Assembly: GCA_910585345.1 (NCBI GenBank)
Contig: CAJUDS010000001.1
Span: 124,001-188,000, forward strand
Length of the DNA stretch: 64,000 nucleotides
Direction: 5' to 3'
From: an uncultured Lachnospiraceae bacterium
GTDB lineage: Bacteria > Bacillota > Clostridia > Lachnospirales > Lachnospiraceae
Shown: positions 51,969-61,048 of the stretch, piece after piece
Numbering within the stretch: position 1 is the stretch's first letter
How the letters are laid out: each line of letters opens with the position of its first letter
The notes under the pieces: model-generated
The model's database searches: none
Told to the model about the DNA's origin: nothing
The model's input: only the letters and a program-made list of their open reading frames with translations
Program-made: the position numbers and the translations under genes

Positions 51969-53855
51969 CTATTTCCCTGTCTCAGCCAGAAGCGCCAGCG
52001 GCTCCTTCCTCAGATTTCCATATATTCCCCCAAAGGCCATTCCCATGGTAAATAGAAAGACCAAACCGCTGCAGAGAACTGATATCCGCCAGTCCGTTTC
52101 CCTCAAATATGCGGATCCTGCCATTGTGCTTTCATCTGCGTTCCCTTCTGTGATCTCCTCGGCGTTCTTTTCCGCGTTAAGTTGTACCTCCCCGTTACTG
52201 AAACGGGTGTCAAAGGTTTCCGCGGCGGACATCTGCGCTGCCGCAGTATTCGCGAACAACTGGCCCGCGCAGCCTCCCGACACGCTGCCCATAAGGGAAA
52301 TGAGCGCAACTCCGGTAAGCAGGGAACGGGCGCACTGTCCTTTTGTCATGCCGAGACACCGCTCGATGGCTGTCTGCTTTTGCTGTTTCGTAATAAAAAG
52401 ATGGCAGAAAAAAATTACGATGCAGGCTGCGCTGACAATGCCCGTCAAAAGCAGGATAAGGGACATGGTCTTCATATTTTCAAGGCCGCCTTCCAGCTTA
52501 CTGTAGCCGCCGTCATAAAATGTAATTTCTACATTGTCTATTCCCTGTGCCTCCCACAGCTTTTTATAGTTTTCCATGCTTTCGCTGCCGTTGGGAATCC
52601 GAAAGGAGGTGGTATAGCCCTTCATGGGACCGTAGCGTGCGATACTATTTTCGTTGCTGTTTTTGATGGAAGCGGTGGGAATAAATACTTCATTTCTCTC
52701 CGGCAGATATCCCCATCCTCCTTCGATTGTACCAATGTTCACCTCATAAATACCTTTGATCGTATAGTCACTCTCTTCAAAGGGCTCATAAACCCCGCCG
52801 TCAGCCGTCAGCCGCCCCTCGCTGCCGCCCAGATTCGGCGTGACGGCATAGTTGGCATAGCGCAGCGCCAGATGCAGAGAATCTCCGGCCTTGAGCCCGT
52901 TCCTTCCGGCAAAGGCGGACGGCACCAGACAGACCTTGTTTCCCTGTCTGTAGTCTTCTTCCGAAAAGAGTTCCCCCTCCGTAAGGTAAGCCTGCCTGTT
53001 ATAAAATGCCATAATCAGATGCAGATCCTCCGTAGCCGTCACGGGAAAGGACAGATGGCGCGAACCGCGCAGCATGCAGTCTTCACAGAACTTCATCCAG
53101 CTCTGTCCCTCTTTGCTGTCATAAAAGCCCGGCGTCACCTCCATGATCCAATTTCCTGTCAGGTCAGTGGCAAGCCGTCTTCCCTCCGGATCGGCCTGTG
53201 TGGAATAAGGCCCTTCCAGCGGCACGTACTCATATCTGGCAGCGGAACCGTTTTCGTCATAATCATGGGCAAACCCACTCTGCAGCGCCATCACATAGGT
53301 CTTTTCCGCATATAACGTCTGCGGCTTTTCCGTATAATGATCGCATAGATAAAAGTGCGTAACGTTGGGCGGATAAGTACTGTACAATACCCGCCGAAGC
53401 TCCATCTTTACAGGGTCTGCAGGCACACAATCCTCCACCGGCGACGCTTCCACAACCATAAACTGCCATAAGCCTTCCTCTACCCCCTGAAACGCATAGT
53501 CCTGTGGCAGCGCCTCGTAGTAGGCCCGTTGTTCCGGTCCGCTCAGATAGCCGGCCCCCTCAAAATCAAGCACGGCCGGAGAAACCGTTTCTCCATAAAC
53601 CGCTCTGTTGTAATATCGGTAGTCTTCCCGGTCAGCCGACCATACCGCCTCCTGCTCCGTTCTCTCCGGCATCTGCTCCACCGTAGCGATGGTCATAAAG
53701 ATCTCCTCAAAGCGTTTCAAATTGTCCCCGCAAAGTTTCCAAAGACTGCCTCCCGCACAGACCAGAGCTACCGTAACAGTAAGCAGGAGGAAAAAGAGAA
53801 CTGTCTTTACCGGCGTCCGCAAAAGTCTGAGCAGACCATTCCTGATCATTCTCAT
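51969..53855 (-). CDS. FtsX-like ABC transporter permease, large
   Basis: A 628-residue membrane protein with one N-terminal membrane segment (about 15-36, VKTVLFFLLLTVTVALVCAG), a large extracytoplasmic domain of ~400 residues, and a C-terminal FtsX domain with three segments around 460-480, 510-530 and 590-615. The stretch AIERCLGMTKGQCARSLL is typical of MacB-type permeases. It ends with an ELALLAETGK-like cytoplasmic tail. With the ATPase it probably exports, or senses, peptides or envelope-active compounds. The substrate is unknown. Confidence 0.87.
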   Translation of the reverse strand: MRMIRNGLLRLLRTPVKTVLFFLLLTVTVALVCAGGSLWKLCGDNLKRFEEIFMTIATVEQMPERTEQEAVWSADREDYRYYNRAVYGETVSPAVLDFEGAGYLSGPEQRAYYEALPQDYAFQGVEEGLWQFMVVEASPVEDCVPADPVKMELRRVLYSTYPPNVTHFYLCDHYTEKPQTLYAEKTYVMALQSGFAHDYDENGSAARYEYVPLEGPYSTQADPEGRRLATDLTGNWIMEVTPGFYDSKEGQSWMKFCEDCMLRGSRHLSFPVTATEDLHLIMAFYNRQAYLTEGELFSEEDYRQGNKVCLVPSAFAGRNGLKAGDSLHLALRYANYAVTPNLGGSEGRLTADGGVYEPFEESDYTIKGIYEVNIGTIEGGWGYLPERNEVFIPTASIKNSNENSIARYGPMKGYTTSFRIPNGSESMENYKKLWEAQGIDNVEITFYDGGYSKLEGGLENMKTMSLILLLTGIVSAACIVIFFCHLFITKQQKQTAIERCLGMTKGQCARSLLTGVALISLMGSVSGGCAGQLFANTAAAQMSAAETFDTRFSNGEVQLNAEKNAEEITEGNADESTMAGSAYLRETDWRISVLCSGLVFLFTMGMAFGGIYGNLRKEPLALLAETGK

Positions 53856-53866
53856 AGATTCCCCCT

Positions 53867-55099
53867 TTAATCTTTTTTGCCAAGCATTTCCATCACGCTA
53901 AGCCTTTGGAGAGCCAGAACCGCCATCGCCGCCCCGGTCAGAAAAGCCAGAAAAAACATCGTCCCCGATAAGGCAAGCGCCCTGACAGACGGTTTCAGGA
54001 AAACTGCCGCCGCCAGGCTTCCCAACAGACAGGCCGCCGCTTCTACAAGCGCCGCTTCCCCAAAAAGCAGGAAAAAACTCCTTGCCCGTCCCGTACCCAG
54101 AGAACGCATGAGCGTGTATTCCTCCCGCCTGCTCTGCAGGGAGAGATAACTGCACAGATAACCGATAAAAATGATAATTACCGTCAGAAAGGGCATCATC
54201 CCCTGAAGGAGCGCCAAATTCCCTGAAAGTGTCTCTGCAGAACGGATGAACGCCTCATCCATAATCGTTAGTGCATTACCGTCCGTACGCGGTCTGGCCC
54301 GCGTGATGACAGGCAGAAATCCGATTTCATCGTACATCTGCGCCTTCAGCGCATTTAACTGAAACGGATCCTTGACCGCAAAGAAACCGGAGTCGGCAAA
54401 GAACTCGATGCCCTGGCTGTGGTAAGCCTCCCGTACATAATCAAGAGGCAGAATCACTTCCGGCGCCACCCAATACCCCTCATAGTTATCGATCTGCATA
54501 GAACCCACGATTTTATAAATATCCGTAACAAGGGGTTCGATAAAAACTTCGCTTCCTTCTATCGCATAGCGATAATAAAATAAAGTTAACGTCACCTCAT
54601 CCCCGGGGTGCAGCCCCCGCTCTTCCATCAACGCGGCATCCAGCAGACAAACTTTCCGCGCCGTTGCAAGAACACTCTCGTCCACACCGTCCAGCCAGGC
54701 AATCTCCTCCCTTTTCATACCGGAAACGCCCTCCGGCGCATTCATACCCATGCCATAATGATTCAGATTTTCTTTATATTCTTCCACGGTAAACGCGCCG
54801 AACCCAAATTTCAGACGCACGGTAAAGACCGGGTCTTTTACATACGCTGACTTACGCACGCCCATCATCCGGTCCTCCCGGATAGTCATGCCTTCTCTCT
54901 GAGAACCATTCAGCGTGCTGATTCTGGCAGTAACCGCAAACACCTTCGGAAGTTCTGCAAGCCGTTTTTCCGTGCTGTCCATATTTTCCACATAAACGTC
55001 CAGAATCAGGACGGTTAACATGCCGATCAGAATATGCAGGGTACTCTTTTTTCCGTGCCGTACCATATTCCTTGCGGTCTGTCTGATCATAAATTTCAT
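53867..55099 (-). CDS. FtsX-like ABC transporter permease, small
   Basis: A 410-residue permease: N-terminal membrane segment (STLHILIGMLTVLILDVYV), extracytoplasmic domain, and a C-terminal FtsX domain with three membrane segments and the cytoplasmic REEYTLMRSLGTGRARSFFLL loop. The ATG at 55099 overlaps the upstream stop as ATGA; an earlier in-frame ATG (55123) has a GGAG site too, so the start is slightly uncertain. Lies 11 bases upstream of the large permease. Confidence 0.85.
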   Translation of the reverse strand: MKFMIRQTARNMVRHGKKSTLHILIGMLTVLILDVYVENMDSTEKRLAELPKVFAVTARISTLNGSQREGMTIREDRMMGVRKSAYVKDPVFTVRLKFGFGAFTVEEYKENLNHYGMGMNAPEGVSGMKREEIAWLDGVDESVLATARKVCLLDAALMEERGLHPGDEVTLTLFYYRYAIEGSEVFIEPLVTDIYKIVGSMQIDNYEGYWVAPEVILPLDYVREAYHSQGIEFFADSGFFAVKDPFQLNALKAQMYDEIGFLPVITRARPRTDGNALTIMDEAFIRSAETLSGNLALLQGMMPFLTVIIIFIGYLCSYLSLQSRREEYTLMRSLGTGRARSFFLLFGEAALVEAAACLLGSLAAAVFLKPSVRALALSGTMFFLAFLTGAAMAVLALQRLSVMEMLGKKD

Positions 55100-55809
55100 T
55101 TTTGATACCCTGAACTTTCCCATACGCGTTTCAGCTCCGCGTAACATTTTCCATCTTCCTTAGTCAGTTCCAGCTCAAGAGCCGCCTGCCGTTCCCTGTT
55201 CTCGTCCACAATCCAGAGCCGGAATATACCCTGCATGATCCTGCCCGCATCCTCCGGCCTGTCCGGCGCCACCCTCCACACAATGAAATCTCCTTCTTCG
55301 TCCACATGATCATCTCTGATGACAACAAATTCCCTGTCATAAAGATAATTCTCTGGCACTTCCAGACGGAACGTACAGGTATACGGATACATCTCTCCTT
55401 TTTCCAGGGACTGAAACGGTTCCTTCTTGAGCAGAATCCGTTCTCCTTCCACGAGTTTCTGCCAGCCGTGCTCTTCCGTAGCGGCATAGACCACCACATC
55501 TTCCCCGATCAGCTCCGGTCTTACAAAACACAGAAGGGCAAATAACAGGCAGGCAGCAAAGACTGCCGCCGGTATCTTGGGCGTCAGCCGCCGTCTGCTC
55601 CTCTTTCCTGCTTTTACGCCTTCCGTTATATGTTCCACTGCCGTTTTGTCAGGTACGATCCTGCAGGCGGCCGTCCGCAGGCGGCTCTCCGCACTTTCTT
55701 TGAAAACGCCGCGTTCTTTTTCCGTCATCCCTGTCTCCTTCCGCGCTCTTTGTCCCATAACATGTTTTACTGCTTTTCTATACAGGCTGGCGCCATTTCC
55801 AAACTTCAT
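55096..55809 (-). CDS. Probable anti-sigma factor, single-pass membrane protein
   Basis: A 237-residue protein with a basic cytoplasmic N-terminal region of ~85 residues, one membrane segment (about 80-100, AAVFAACLLFALLCFV) and an extracytoplasmic domain of ~130 residues. Position directly after an ECF sigma gene and this topology suggest an anti-sigma or sensor protein, but no ZAS zinc motif (HxxxCxxC) is visible. AGGAAAGG precedes the ATG. The function is inferred from context. Confidence 0.65.
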   Translation of the reverse strand: MKFGNGASLYRKAVKHVMGQRARKETGMTEKERGVFKESAESRLRTAACRIVPDKTAVEHITEGVKAGKRSRRRLTPKIPAAVFAACLLFALLCFVRPELIGEDVVVYAATEEHGWQKLVEGERILLKKEPFQSLEKGEMYPYTCTFRLEVPENYLYDREFVVIRDDHVDEEGDFIVWRVAPDRPEDAGRIMQGIFRLWIVDENRERQAALELELTKEDGKCYAELKRVWESSGYQK

Positions 55810-55868
55810 GTCTGGCGCTTTCCTTTCCTGGCAGACTTACCTGCCAAAGCCGCTTTCTCTTCCCGCCA

Positions 55869-56396
55869 TTATTCTGCCTCGTCCAATACAGCCCGCAGCT
55901 TTCCCCGTCCTCTTTCCAACCGCTTTCTCACAGCAGATTCTGAAAGTTTAAGCATCCTGGCAATTTCCTTTCCCTGATACCCCTCCACATAATGCAAAAG
56001 CAGTACTTCTCTGTATTTAGACGGTAGAAGCAAAAGGCTGTCCATCAGCCGAATATCCGCTTTCTCCTCATAATACCGGGCCAGCTCCTCTATCCTGATC
56101 TTCGGATGTGTTTTATAAAAACGCAGTCTGTTTTTACAGAGGTTGACAGCCACCCGGATCAGCCAAGCCTTCTGGTGTTCCTCCGTCTCAAATGATTTCC
56201 TGCTTTTCACATGCTCCATATATTTAATCAGTGTATCCTGCACAATATCCTCGGCGTCAAAAGCGTTTTTCATCATCACAAAGGCAATCCGGTAAAGCAT
56301 ATTTCCGTATTCCTGAAAAACTTCATCCACGCTCTGATCCGGGCTGTCCGTCCTTTTTTCCAATCTGTCACCGCCTTTGGCCGCCCAATTTTTCAT
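55869..56396 (-). CDS. ECF-type RNA polymerase sigma factor
   Basis: A 175-residue sigma-70 family protein with region 2 (YGNMLYRIAFVMMKNAFDAEDIVQDTLIKYM, then KAWLIRVAVNLCKNRLR) and region 4 (LPSKYREVLLLHYVEGYQGKEIARMLKLSESAVRKRLERGRGKLR). It starts the minus-strand operon ending at the ABC ATPase. Its likely regulon includes this operon itself, so the transporter probably responds to an envelope stress sensed through the downstream membrane protein. Confidence 0.92.
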   Translation of the reverse strand: MKNWAAKGGDRLEKRTDSPDQSVDEVFQEYGNMLYRIAFVMMKNAFDAEDIVQDTLIKYMEHVKSRKSFETEEHQKAWLIRVAVNLCKNRLRFYKTHPKIRIEELARYYEEKADIRLMDSLLLLPSKYREVLLLHYVEGYQGKEIARMLKLSESAVRKRLERGRGKLRAVLDEAE

Positions 56397-56443
56397 CCGC
56401 TTTTCATTTTACGCATTCTCTTTATTAATAAAACACGCAAGAG

Positions 56444-56455
56444 CACAAAATTGTG
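56444..56455. promoter_or_regulatory. Inverted repeat upstream of the ECF operon
   Basis: CACAA and TTGTG are separated by two bases (CACAAAATTGTG), 48 bases before the sigma-factor start. It could be an operator or part of the promoter; no regulator is identified. Confidence 0.3.
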
Positions 56456-56552
56456 ACGCACTTCCTTAATTTTTATATGCCGTTTCATATTCCCGCGGGC
56501 AGCAAGTCAAAGCCAGGCCTTTCTGTCCTCCCTGACGGTCCATAGCCGCTGC

Positions 56553-56591
56553 AAAAAACAGAGGTCCACCAAGTCGTTTTGGTGAACCTCT
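56553..56591 (-). terminator. Rho-independent terminator of the purH-type gene
   Basis: On the minus strand AGAGGTTCACC (56591-56581) pairs with GGTGGACCTCT (56570-56560) with one G-T type mismatch tolerated, then GTTTTTTGC. It lies about 90 bases after the transformylase stop. Confidence 0.85.
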
Positions 56592-56680
56592 CTATCCTTA
56601 AAATCCTCTCTTACATGACAACTGCCGGCCTTTTATACTTGTTGTTGTGATAAAGCAAAGTTGTAACAGCAGCTGATTGT

Positions 56681-57862
56681 TTAATGGTGGAACAGCCTGA
56701 TGCCTGTAAAAGCCATTGTCATACCATAGCGGTTACAACATGCGATGACGTTATCGTCACGGACGGAACCGCCCGGCTGGGCAATATACTTTACGCCGCT
56801 TTTACGGGCCCGCTCAATATTATCGCCAAATGGAAAGAAAGCGTCTGATGCAAGCGCAACATGATCCATTTGGTCTAACCAGGCGCGTTTTTCCCCGGCG
56901 GTAAATAACGCTGGCTTTGATTTAAATAGGCGCTGCCATGCTCCTTCTGCGAGCACATCCATAGATTCTTCTCCAATGTAATTGTCGATGGCGTTATCCC
57001 TGTCTGCGCGTTTGATACCGTCTGCAAAGGGAAGATTCAGTACTTTCGGGCATTGACGCAGCATCCAGTTATCCGCCTTTTGGCCTGCAAGCCTGGTACA
57101 GTGCACTCTTGACTGCTGTCCGGCGCCAATGCCGATGGCCTGTCCGCCTTTTGCATAACATACGGAATTGGACTGGGTATATTTCAGGGTAATCAGCGCA
57201 ATGAGAAGATCCATCTGCGCCTGCTTTGGCATCTCCCTTTGCTCCGTTACGATATTGGACAGACAGCTTTTATCAATTTTCAGTTCATTTCTGCCCTGTT
57301 GAAAGGTAATGCCAAACACATCCTTGGTTTCGACCGGCATAGGGGTATAAGCAGGATCGATTTCTATGATATTATACCCGCCATTTTTCTTTTGCTTTAA
57401 CAGCTCCAGCGCCTCCGGTTCATAGCCCGGGGCTATGACGCCATCAGAAACCTCCCGTTTGATAATTCGGGCCGTGGAGACATCGCATACGTCGGACAGA
57501 CTGATAAAATCGCCGAATGACGACATCCTGTCTGCTCCCCGCGCTCTCGCGTAGGCGCTTGCCAGAGGGGATAATTCTCCCAGATCATCTACCCAGTATA
57601 TCTTTGCCAAGGTATCTGTCAGAGGAAGTCCCACGGCCGCGCCGGCCGGGGATACGTGTTTAAAAGAGGCTGCGGCAGGAAGCCCGGCAGCTTCTTTTAA
57701 TTCTTTTACCAGCTGCCAGCCGTTAAAGGCATCGAGAAAATTGATGTATCCGGGTTTTCCGGATAAGACTTTGATCGGCAGCGCGGAACCGTCTCTCATA
57801 AAAATTTTGGATGGTTTTTGGTTTGGATTGCATCCATATTTCAGTTCCAGTTCATTCATCAT
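56681..57862 (-). CDS. AICAR transformylase, stand-alone (PurH C-terminal domain only)
   Basis: Formylates AICAR with 10-formyltetrahydrofolate, the penultimate step of IMP synthesis. The 393-residue protein corresponds to the transformylase part of PurH, with the catalytic Lys-His in ASFKHVSPAGAAVG, LKYTQSNSVCYAKGGQAIGIGAGQQSRV, DAFFPFGDNIERA and the C-terminal YIAQPGGSVRDDNVI. The N-terminal IMP cyclohydrolase domain of bifunctional PurH is absent. The gene immediately upstream in the operon supplies that activity as a PurO-type protein. AAAGGA precedes the first of two ATGs. Confidence 0.92.
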   Translation of the reverse strand: MMNELELKYGCNPNQKPSKIFMRDGSALPIKVLSGKPGYINFLDAFNGWQLVKELKEAAGLPAAASFKHVSPAGAAVGLPLTDTLAKIYWVDDLGELSPLASAYARARGADRMSSFGDFISLSDVCDVSTARIIKREVSDGVIAPGYEPEALELLKQKKNGGYNIIEIDPAYTPMPVETKDVFGITFQQGRNELKIDKSCLSNIVTEQREMPKQAQMDLLIALITLKYTQSNSVCYAKGGQAIGIGAGQQSRVHCTRLAGQKADNWMLRQCPKVLNLPFADGIKRADRDNAIDNYIGEESMDVLAEGAWQRLFKSKPALFTAGEKRAWLDQMDHVALASDAFFPFGDNIERARKSGVKYIAQPGGSVRDDNVIACCNRYGMTMAFTGIRLFHH

Positions 57863-57906
57863 TGTTTATTATCCTTTCGTTTCCGGTGCGGTAGCTTCTG
57901 AAACAA

Positions 57907-58620
57907 TTAGTTGTTTTTATTGATAATCTTTGTAATGTATTTTCCGGTTGCAATTTCAATAAACCGGACAAACAGGGAAACTTTATTATCCGCGTTCAGG
58001 CTGTTCCAGACAAGCTCGGTAAACTCATCGATATCTCCTGCGATCTCAACCCGTTTCGGCTCGCCTTCAAAACTGGGAAGCGGATTTCCGTCATGCAGAT
58101 AAGTATGGATAAAATGTCCCTCTCCCGCCGCTGGATTTTCGTATGCATAAGTAAACCGGTTACAGGAGTCAGCATTTCCATCACTGCTTTTTATAATAGA
58201 CATCGCATAATTGTATTTTCCGTTTTCCACATGCAGGATGCCTGAAATGCGGGGCGTATAGTTGGGAGCATCCGGCTCAAAAGTACGGCTTCTGAGTGAT
58301 TGTTCAAATGTGAGCTGCCTGTCCATTCCGTCATAGATGGTATCCGTCTGGTCCCCGTTAGTGACAATTGTTTTGTTTCCCAGAACCCTGACCGGTGCAT
58401 AAATAATCAGACTTGGATCAGTCAGCTTAGACGGATCGCAGCATTGTGTGCGGATTCCCTCTCCGTCCTCGACAAAAACGCGGTTTCTGCTGTTTTCACT
58501 TCTTCCCATAATAAAATATGCGGTTACGGCATATTGGGCGTCCTTTGATTTCCCAATTAGTATTCCTCTTCCCGGATAAGCATTTGTGGATAATTCTTCT
58601 GCTATGTTTTTGATTTTCAT
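57907..58620 (-). CDS. IMP cyclohydrolase, archaeal PurO type
   Basis: Closes FAICAR to IMP. The 237-residue protein matches the PurO family (IMP_cyclohyd) and not the PurH cyclohydrolase: YPGRGILIGKSKDAQYAVTAYFIMGRSENSRNRVF, SLIIYAPVRVLG, NGDQTDTIYDGM and FEPDAPNYTPRISGI are characteristic. GGAGAAAACTT precedes the ATG at 58620; an upstream GTG/ATG extension in frame has no homology. It lies 44 bases upstream of the transformylase gene. Confidence 0.88.
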   Translation of the reverse strand: MKIKNIAEELSTNAYPGRGILIGKSKDAQYAVTAYFIMGRSENSRNRVFVEDGEGIRTQCCDPSKLTDPSLIIYAPVRVLGNKTIVTNGDQTDTIYDGMDRQLTFEQSLRSRTFEPDAPNYTPRISGILHVENGKYNYAMSIIKSSDGNADSCNRFTYAYENPAAGEGHFIHTYLHDGNPLPSFEGEPKRVEIAGDIDEFTELVWNSLNADNKVSLFVRFIEIATGKYITKIINKNN

Positions 58621-58661
58621 AAGTTTTCTCCTGTCTTCTCTCCTGCCTGCCAACCGCAGAT

Positions 58662-60218
58662 CTATTTCTGTATGTTAGAATAGTCAATATCGGTACTCCA
58701 TTTCCTGGAAATAATAAATAATACAAGCGAAAGCAAAACCAATGTAATGCCCACTGCTGCAATGCCATTATTGATTATTCCCATAAATACATAGCCTATG
58801 GCACAACAGCCTGCCGCAACGCCGGCGTATACCACCTGCGTGGAAACGTGGTCAATATGGTTGCAGGAAGCGCCTGTGGAGGATAAAATTGTCGTATCGG
58901 AGATCGGTGAAATATGATCCCCAAACACAGCGCCTGCCAGAATGGAACCAAGAACCGGCATAATCAAATGCGCAGTAGAGGCCGGAGAACAGATTGCTGC
59001 CCCGATCGGAATGAGCAGAGCCATTGTTCCCCAGGAAGTGCCTGTAGCAAAACCGAGGAAAGACGCCACAAGGAATGTGATTGCCGGAAGAATGAATACG
59101 GGGAACGTACTGTTATTCACAAGATTGCCGACGAATCCTCCCGTATTTAAATAATCCACACTGCAAATCCCTCCTATGGACCATGCCAGAATCAGAATCG
59201 TAAATGCAGGAACCATCGATTTGATGCCTTCCGTGATGCCCTCCATAAATGTCTGGAAAGAGATCACTTTACGGGGCACAAACAGGAAAAATGCAACGAC
59301 CAGCGCTACAAAACTTCCGAGCACCAGAGACAGGGAAGAATCACAGTTACCAAAAGATTCTGTGAAACTGCTTCCGCCGCCGAAAGCGCCGCCCGTATAA
59401 GCCATTGCAATTACCGTAGCTACAATCAATACCAGAATCGGAATAATCAGGTCATATACCTTTCCGTTGGATGATACGGAGGAATTTTGTACTTCATCCG
59501 ACTTAATATTACCATTGCCGGAGAACAAATCTCCGTTTTCAATCGCATTTTTTTCAAACTTTCCCATTGGGCCAAAATTCAGGTTGGTCACACAGATAAT
59601 AATAATCATTACAATCGTAGTAATAGCATATAAATTATAAGGAATCAGCCTGACAAAAGTGGACATGCCGTTGCCTACGCCGGCTTCTTCTATGTATGTC
59701 GCAACCGAAGCCCCCCAGCTTGAAACAGGGGCAATAATGCATACCGGAGCTGCGGTGGCGTCAAGCAGATATGCAAGTTTTGCTCTGGAAATACGATGCT
59801 TGTCCGTAACAGGACGCATAACCGTACCAACGGAAAGGCAGTTGAAATAATCGTCAATAAAAATCAGGCAGCCAAGAGCGCAGGTGGCAAGGGATGCTCC
59901 CTTTCTTGTACCAATCTTCTGAACCGCCCAGTTTCCGTAAGCAGCCGAACCGCCCGCTCTCGTTATCACTACGACGAGGGCGCCCAAAAGCCCCAAAAAA
60001 ATCAGGATATTCACATTTCCACTCATACGGTCTCCCATGACGGTGAAGGTATTCATTACCATACCGACAGGGTTTCCATGACTGTAAATTAACGCTCCTG
60101 TTAAAATTCCAATAATCAGAGAGGATATAACCTCTTTCGTGATGAGTGCCAGAATGATGGCGACAAGCGGCGGTACAATCGACAGCCAGCCATAATTCAT
60201 CTGCGATAATGCTTCCAT
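58662..60218 (-). CDS. NhaC-family Na+/H+ antiporter
   Basis: A 518-residue membrane protein with about 11-12 segments. Diagnostic stretches are GCLIFIDDYFNCLSVGTVMRPVTDKHRISRAKLAYLLDATAAPV, GFATGTSWGTMALLIPIGAAI and GAVFGDHISPISDTTILSSTGASCNHIDHV, the NhaC signature regions. It begins an operon with the two purine genes; the gap to purO is 41 bases. GAGGAGGAAA precedes the ATG. Possible ions or amino-acid antiport (NhaC-like arginine or malate exchangers) cannot be separated by eye. Confidence 0.88.
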   Translation of the reverse strand: MEALSQMNYGWLSIVPPLVAIILALITKEVISSLIIGILTGALIYSHGNPVGMVMNTFTVMGDRMSGNVNILIFLGLLGALVVVITRAGGSAAYGNWAVQKIGTRKGASLATCALGCLIFIDDYFNCLSVGTVMRPVTDKHRISRAKLAYLLDATAAPVCIIAPVSSWGASVATYIEEAGVGNGMSTFVRLIPYNLYAITTIVMIIIICVTNLNFGPMGKFEKNAIENGDLFSGNGNIKSDEVQNSSVSSNGKVYDLIIPILVLIVATVIAMAYTGGAFGGGSSFTESFGNCDSSLSLVLGSFVALVVAFFLFVPRKVISFQTFMEGITEGIKSMVPAFTILILAWSIGGICSVDYLNTGGFVGNLVNNSTFPVFILPAITFLVASFLGFATGTSWGTMALLIPIGAAICSPASTAHLIMPVLGSILAGAVFGDHISPISDTTILSSTGASCNHIDHVSTQVVYAGVAAGCCAIGYVFMGIINNGIAAVGITLVLLSLVLFIISRKWSTDIDYSNIQK

Positions 60219-60269
60219 AAATTTTTCCTCCTCATTGTGTCCTGCACGTTATCTTAAACATTATAATAA

Positions 60270-60307
60270 AACAGGAAGAGGTTTTCAACCTCTTCCTGTT
60301 GTTTTTT
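60270..60307 (-). terminator. Strong (possibly bidirectional) terminator
   Basis: AACAGGAAGAGG (60270-60281) pairs perfectly with CCTCTTCCTGTT (60289-60300), 12 base pairs around a seven-base loop. On the minus strand it is followed by TTATTATAA and ends the cytidylate-kinase-like gene; on the plus strand TTTTTT follows. Confidence 0.85.
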
Positions 60308-60342
60308 GCTGAAATATCCCGGATAAATGCCGATATCTGAAT

Positions 60343-60969
60343 TCATTCTGCTCTGTTCTCGAAATCCTGTATATATTGGGAAACCAGCCGAACCGTACCG
60401 TCAATGCCTAGGACACTGCTGTTGATACACAGATCATAACTGTCGGCGCGCCCCCACTTTTTAGAAGAATAGTAGTTATAATAGCTTTGGCGCTGTTTGT
60501 CTTTCTTCACAATCATATCTTTAGCCTTGGCATCGTTCAAATTATATTTCTCACGGATCCTTTTGACGCGTGCGCTCTCATCTGCATAAATAAACAGATG
60601 TAGACAGTTGGAAAAATCACTGAGCGCGTAGTCCGCACATCTGCCGACAATGACACAGGGGCCTTCCTTTGCAATTTTTTTAATTGTGTCAAACTGTGCA
60701 AGAAAAACCTTCTGGCTGATTGGCATATCAACAAAAGAGGAAGCGTTGTATCCAAATGAGTAAGTATCCATCACCAGATTATATAAAAAGGAATTGGTAG
60801 GCCGTTCATCATGGTTTGCGAGCATCTCTTCGCAATAACCGCTTTCTTTTGCCGCTCTTGTCAATAATTCTTTATCATAACATTTGATACCGAAGTGCGA
60901 GGCAACTTTTTCTCCGATTTCACGTCCTCCGGATCCAAACTGACGTCCGATCGTAATCACAGTATTCAT
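60343..60969 (-). CDS. Cytidylate kinase-like family protein
   Basis: A 208-residue P-loop kinase of the cytidylate-kinase-2 family, common in Clostridia and distinct from housekeeping Cmk. The P-loop is GRQFGSGGREIGEKVA, with CYDKELLTRAAKESG, VGRCADYAL and RVKRIREKYNL downstream. The substrate has not been established for this family. The ATG at 60969 is preferred over GTGs upstream because AAAGGTGG lies at a usable distance. Confidence 0.82.
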   Translation of the reverse strand: MNTVITIGRQFGSGGREIGEKVASHFGIKCYDKELLTRAAKESGYCEEMLANHDERPTNSFLYNLVMDTYSFGYNASSFVDMPISQKVFLAQFDTIKKIAKEGPCVIVGRCADYALSDFSNCLHLFIYADESARVKRIREKYNLNDAKAKDMIVKKDKQRQSYYNYYSSKKWGRADSYDLCINSSVLGIDGTVRLVSQYIQDFENRAE

Positions 60970-61048
60970 ACTATCATGCACCACCTTTCCCTTTCAGTAT
61001 ATAGCAATTGGGTAAATTTTTCAATATTACGGCATGATTTGAAAAGAA

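Noticed and set aside
52182..53315. 377-codon plus-strand frame opposite the large permease
   Set aside because: Antisense to a clear FtsX permease; composition and lack of domains mark it as a shadow. Only the short 51856-51952 fragment on this strand is homologous to a real protein.
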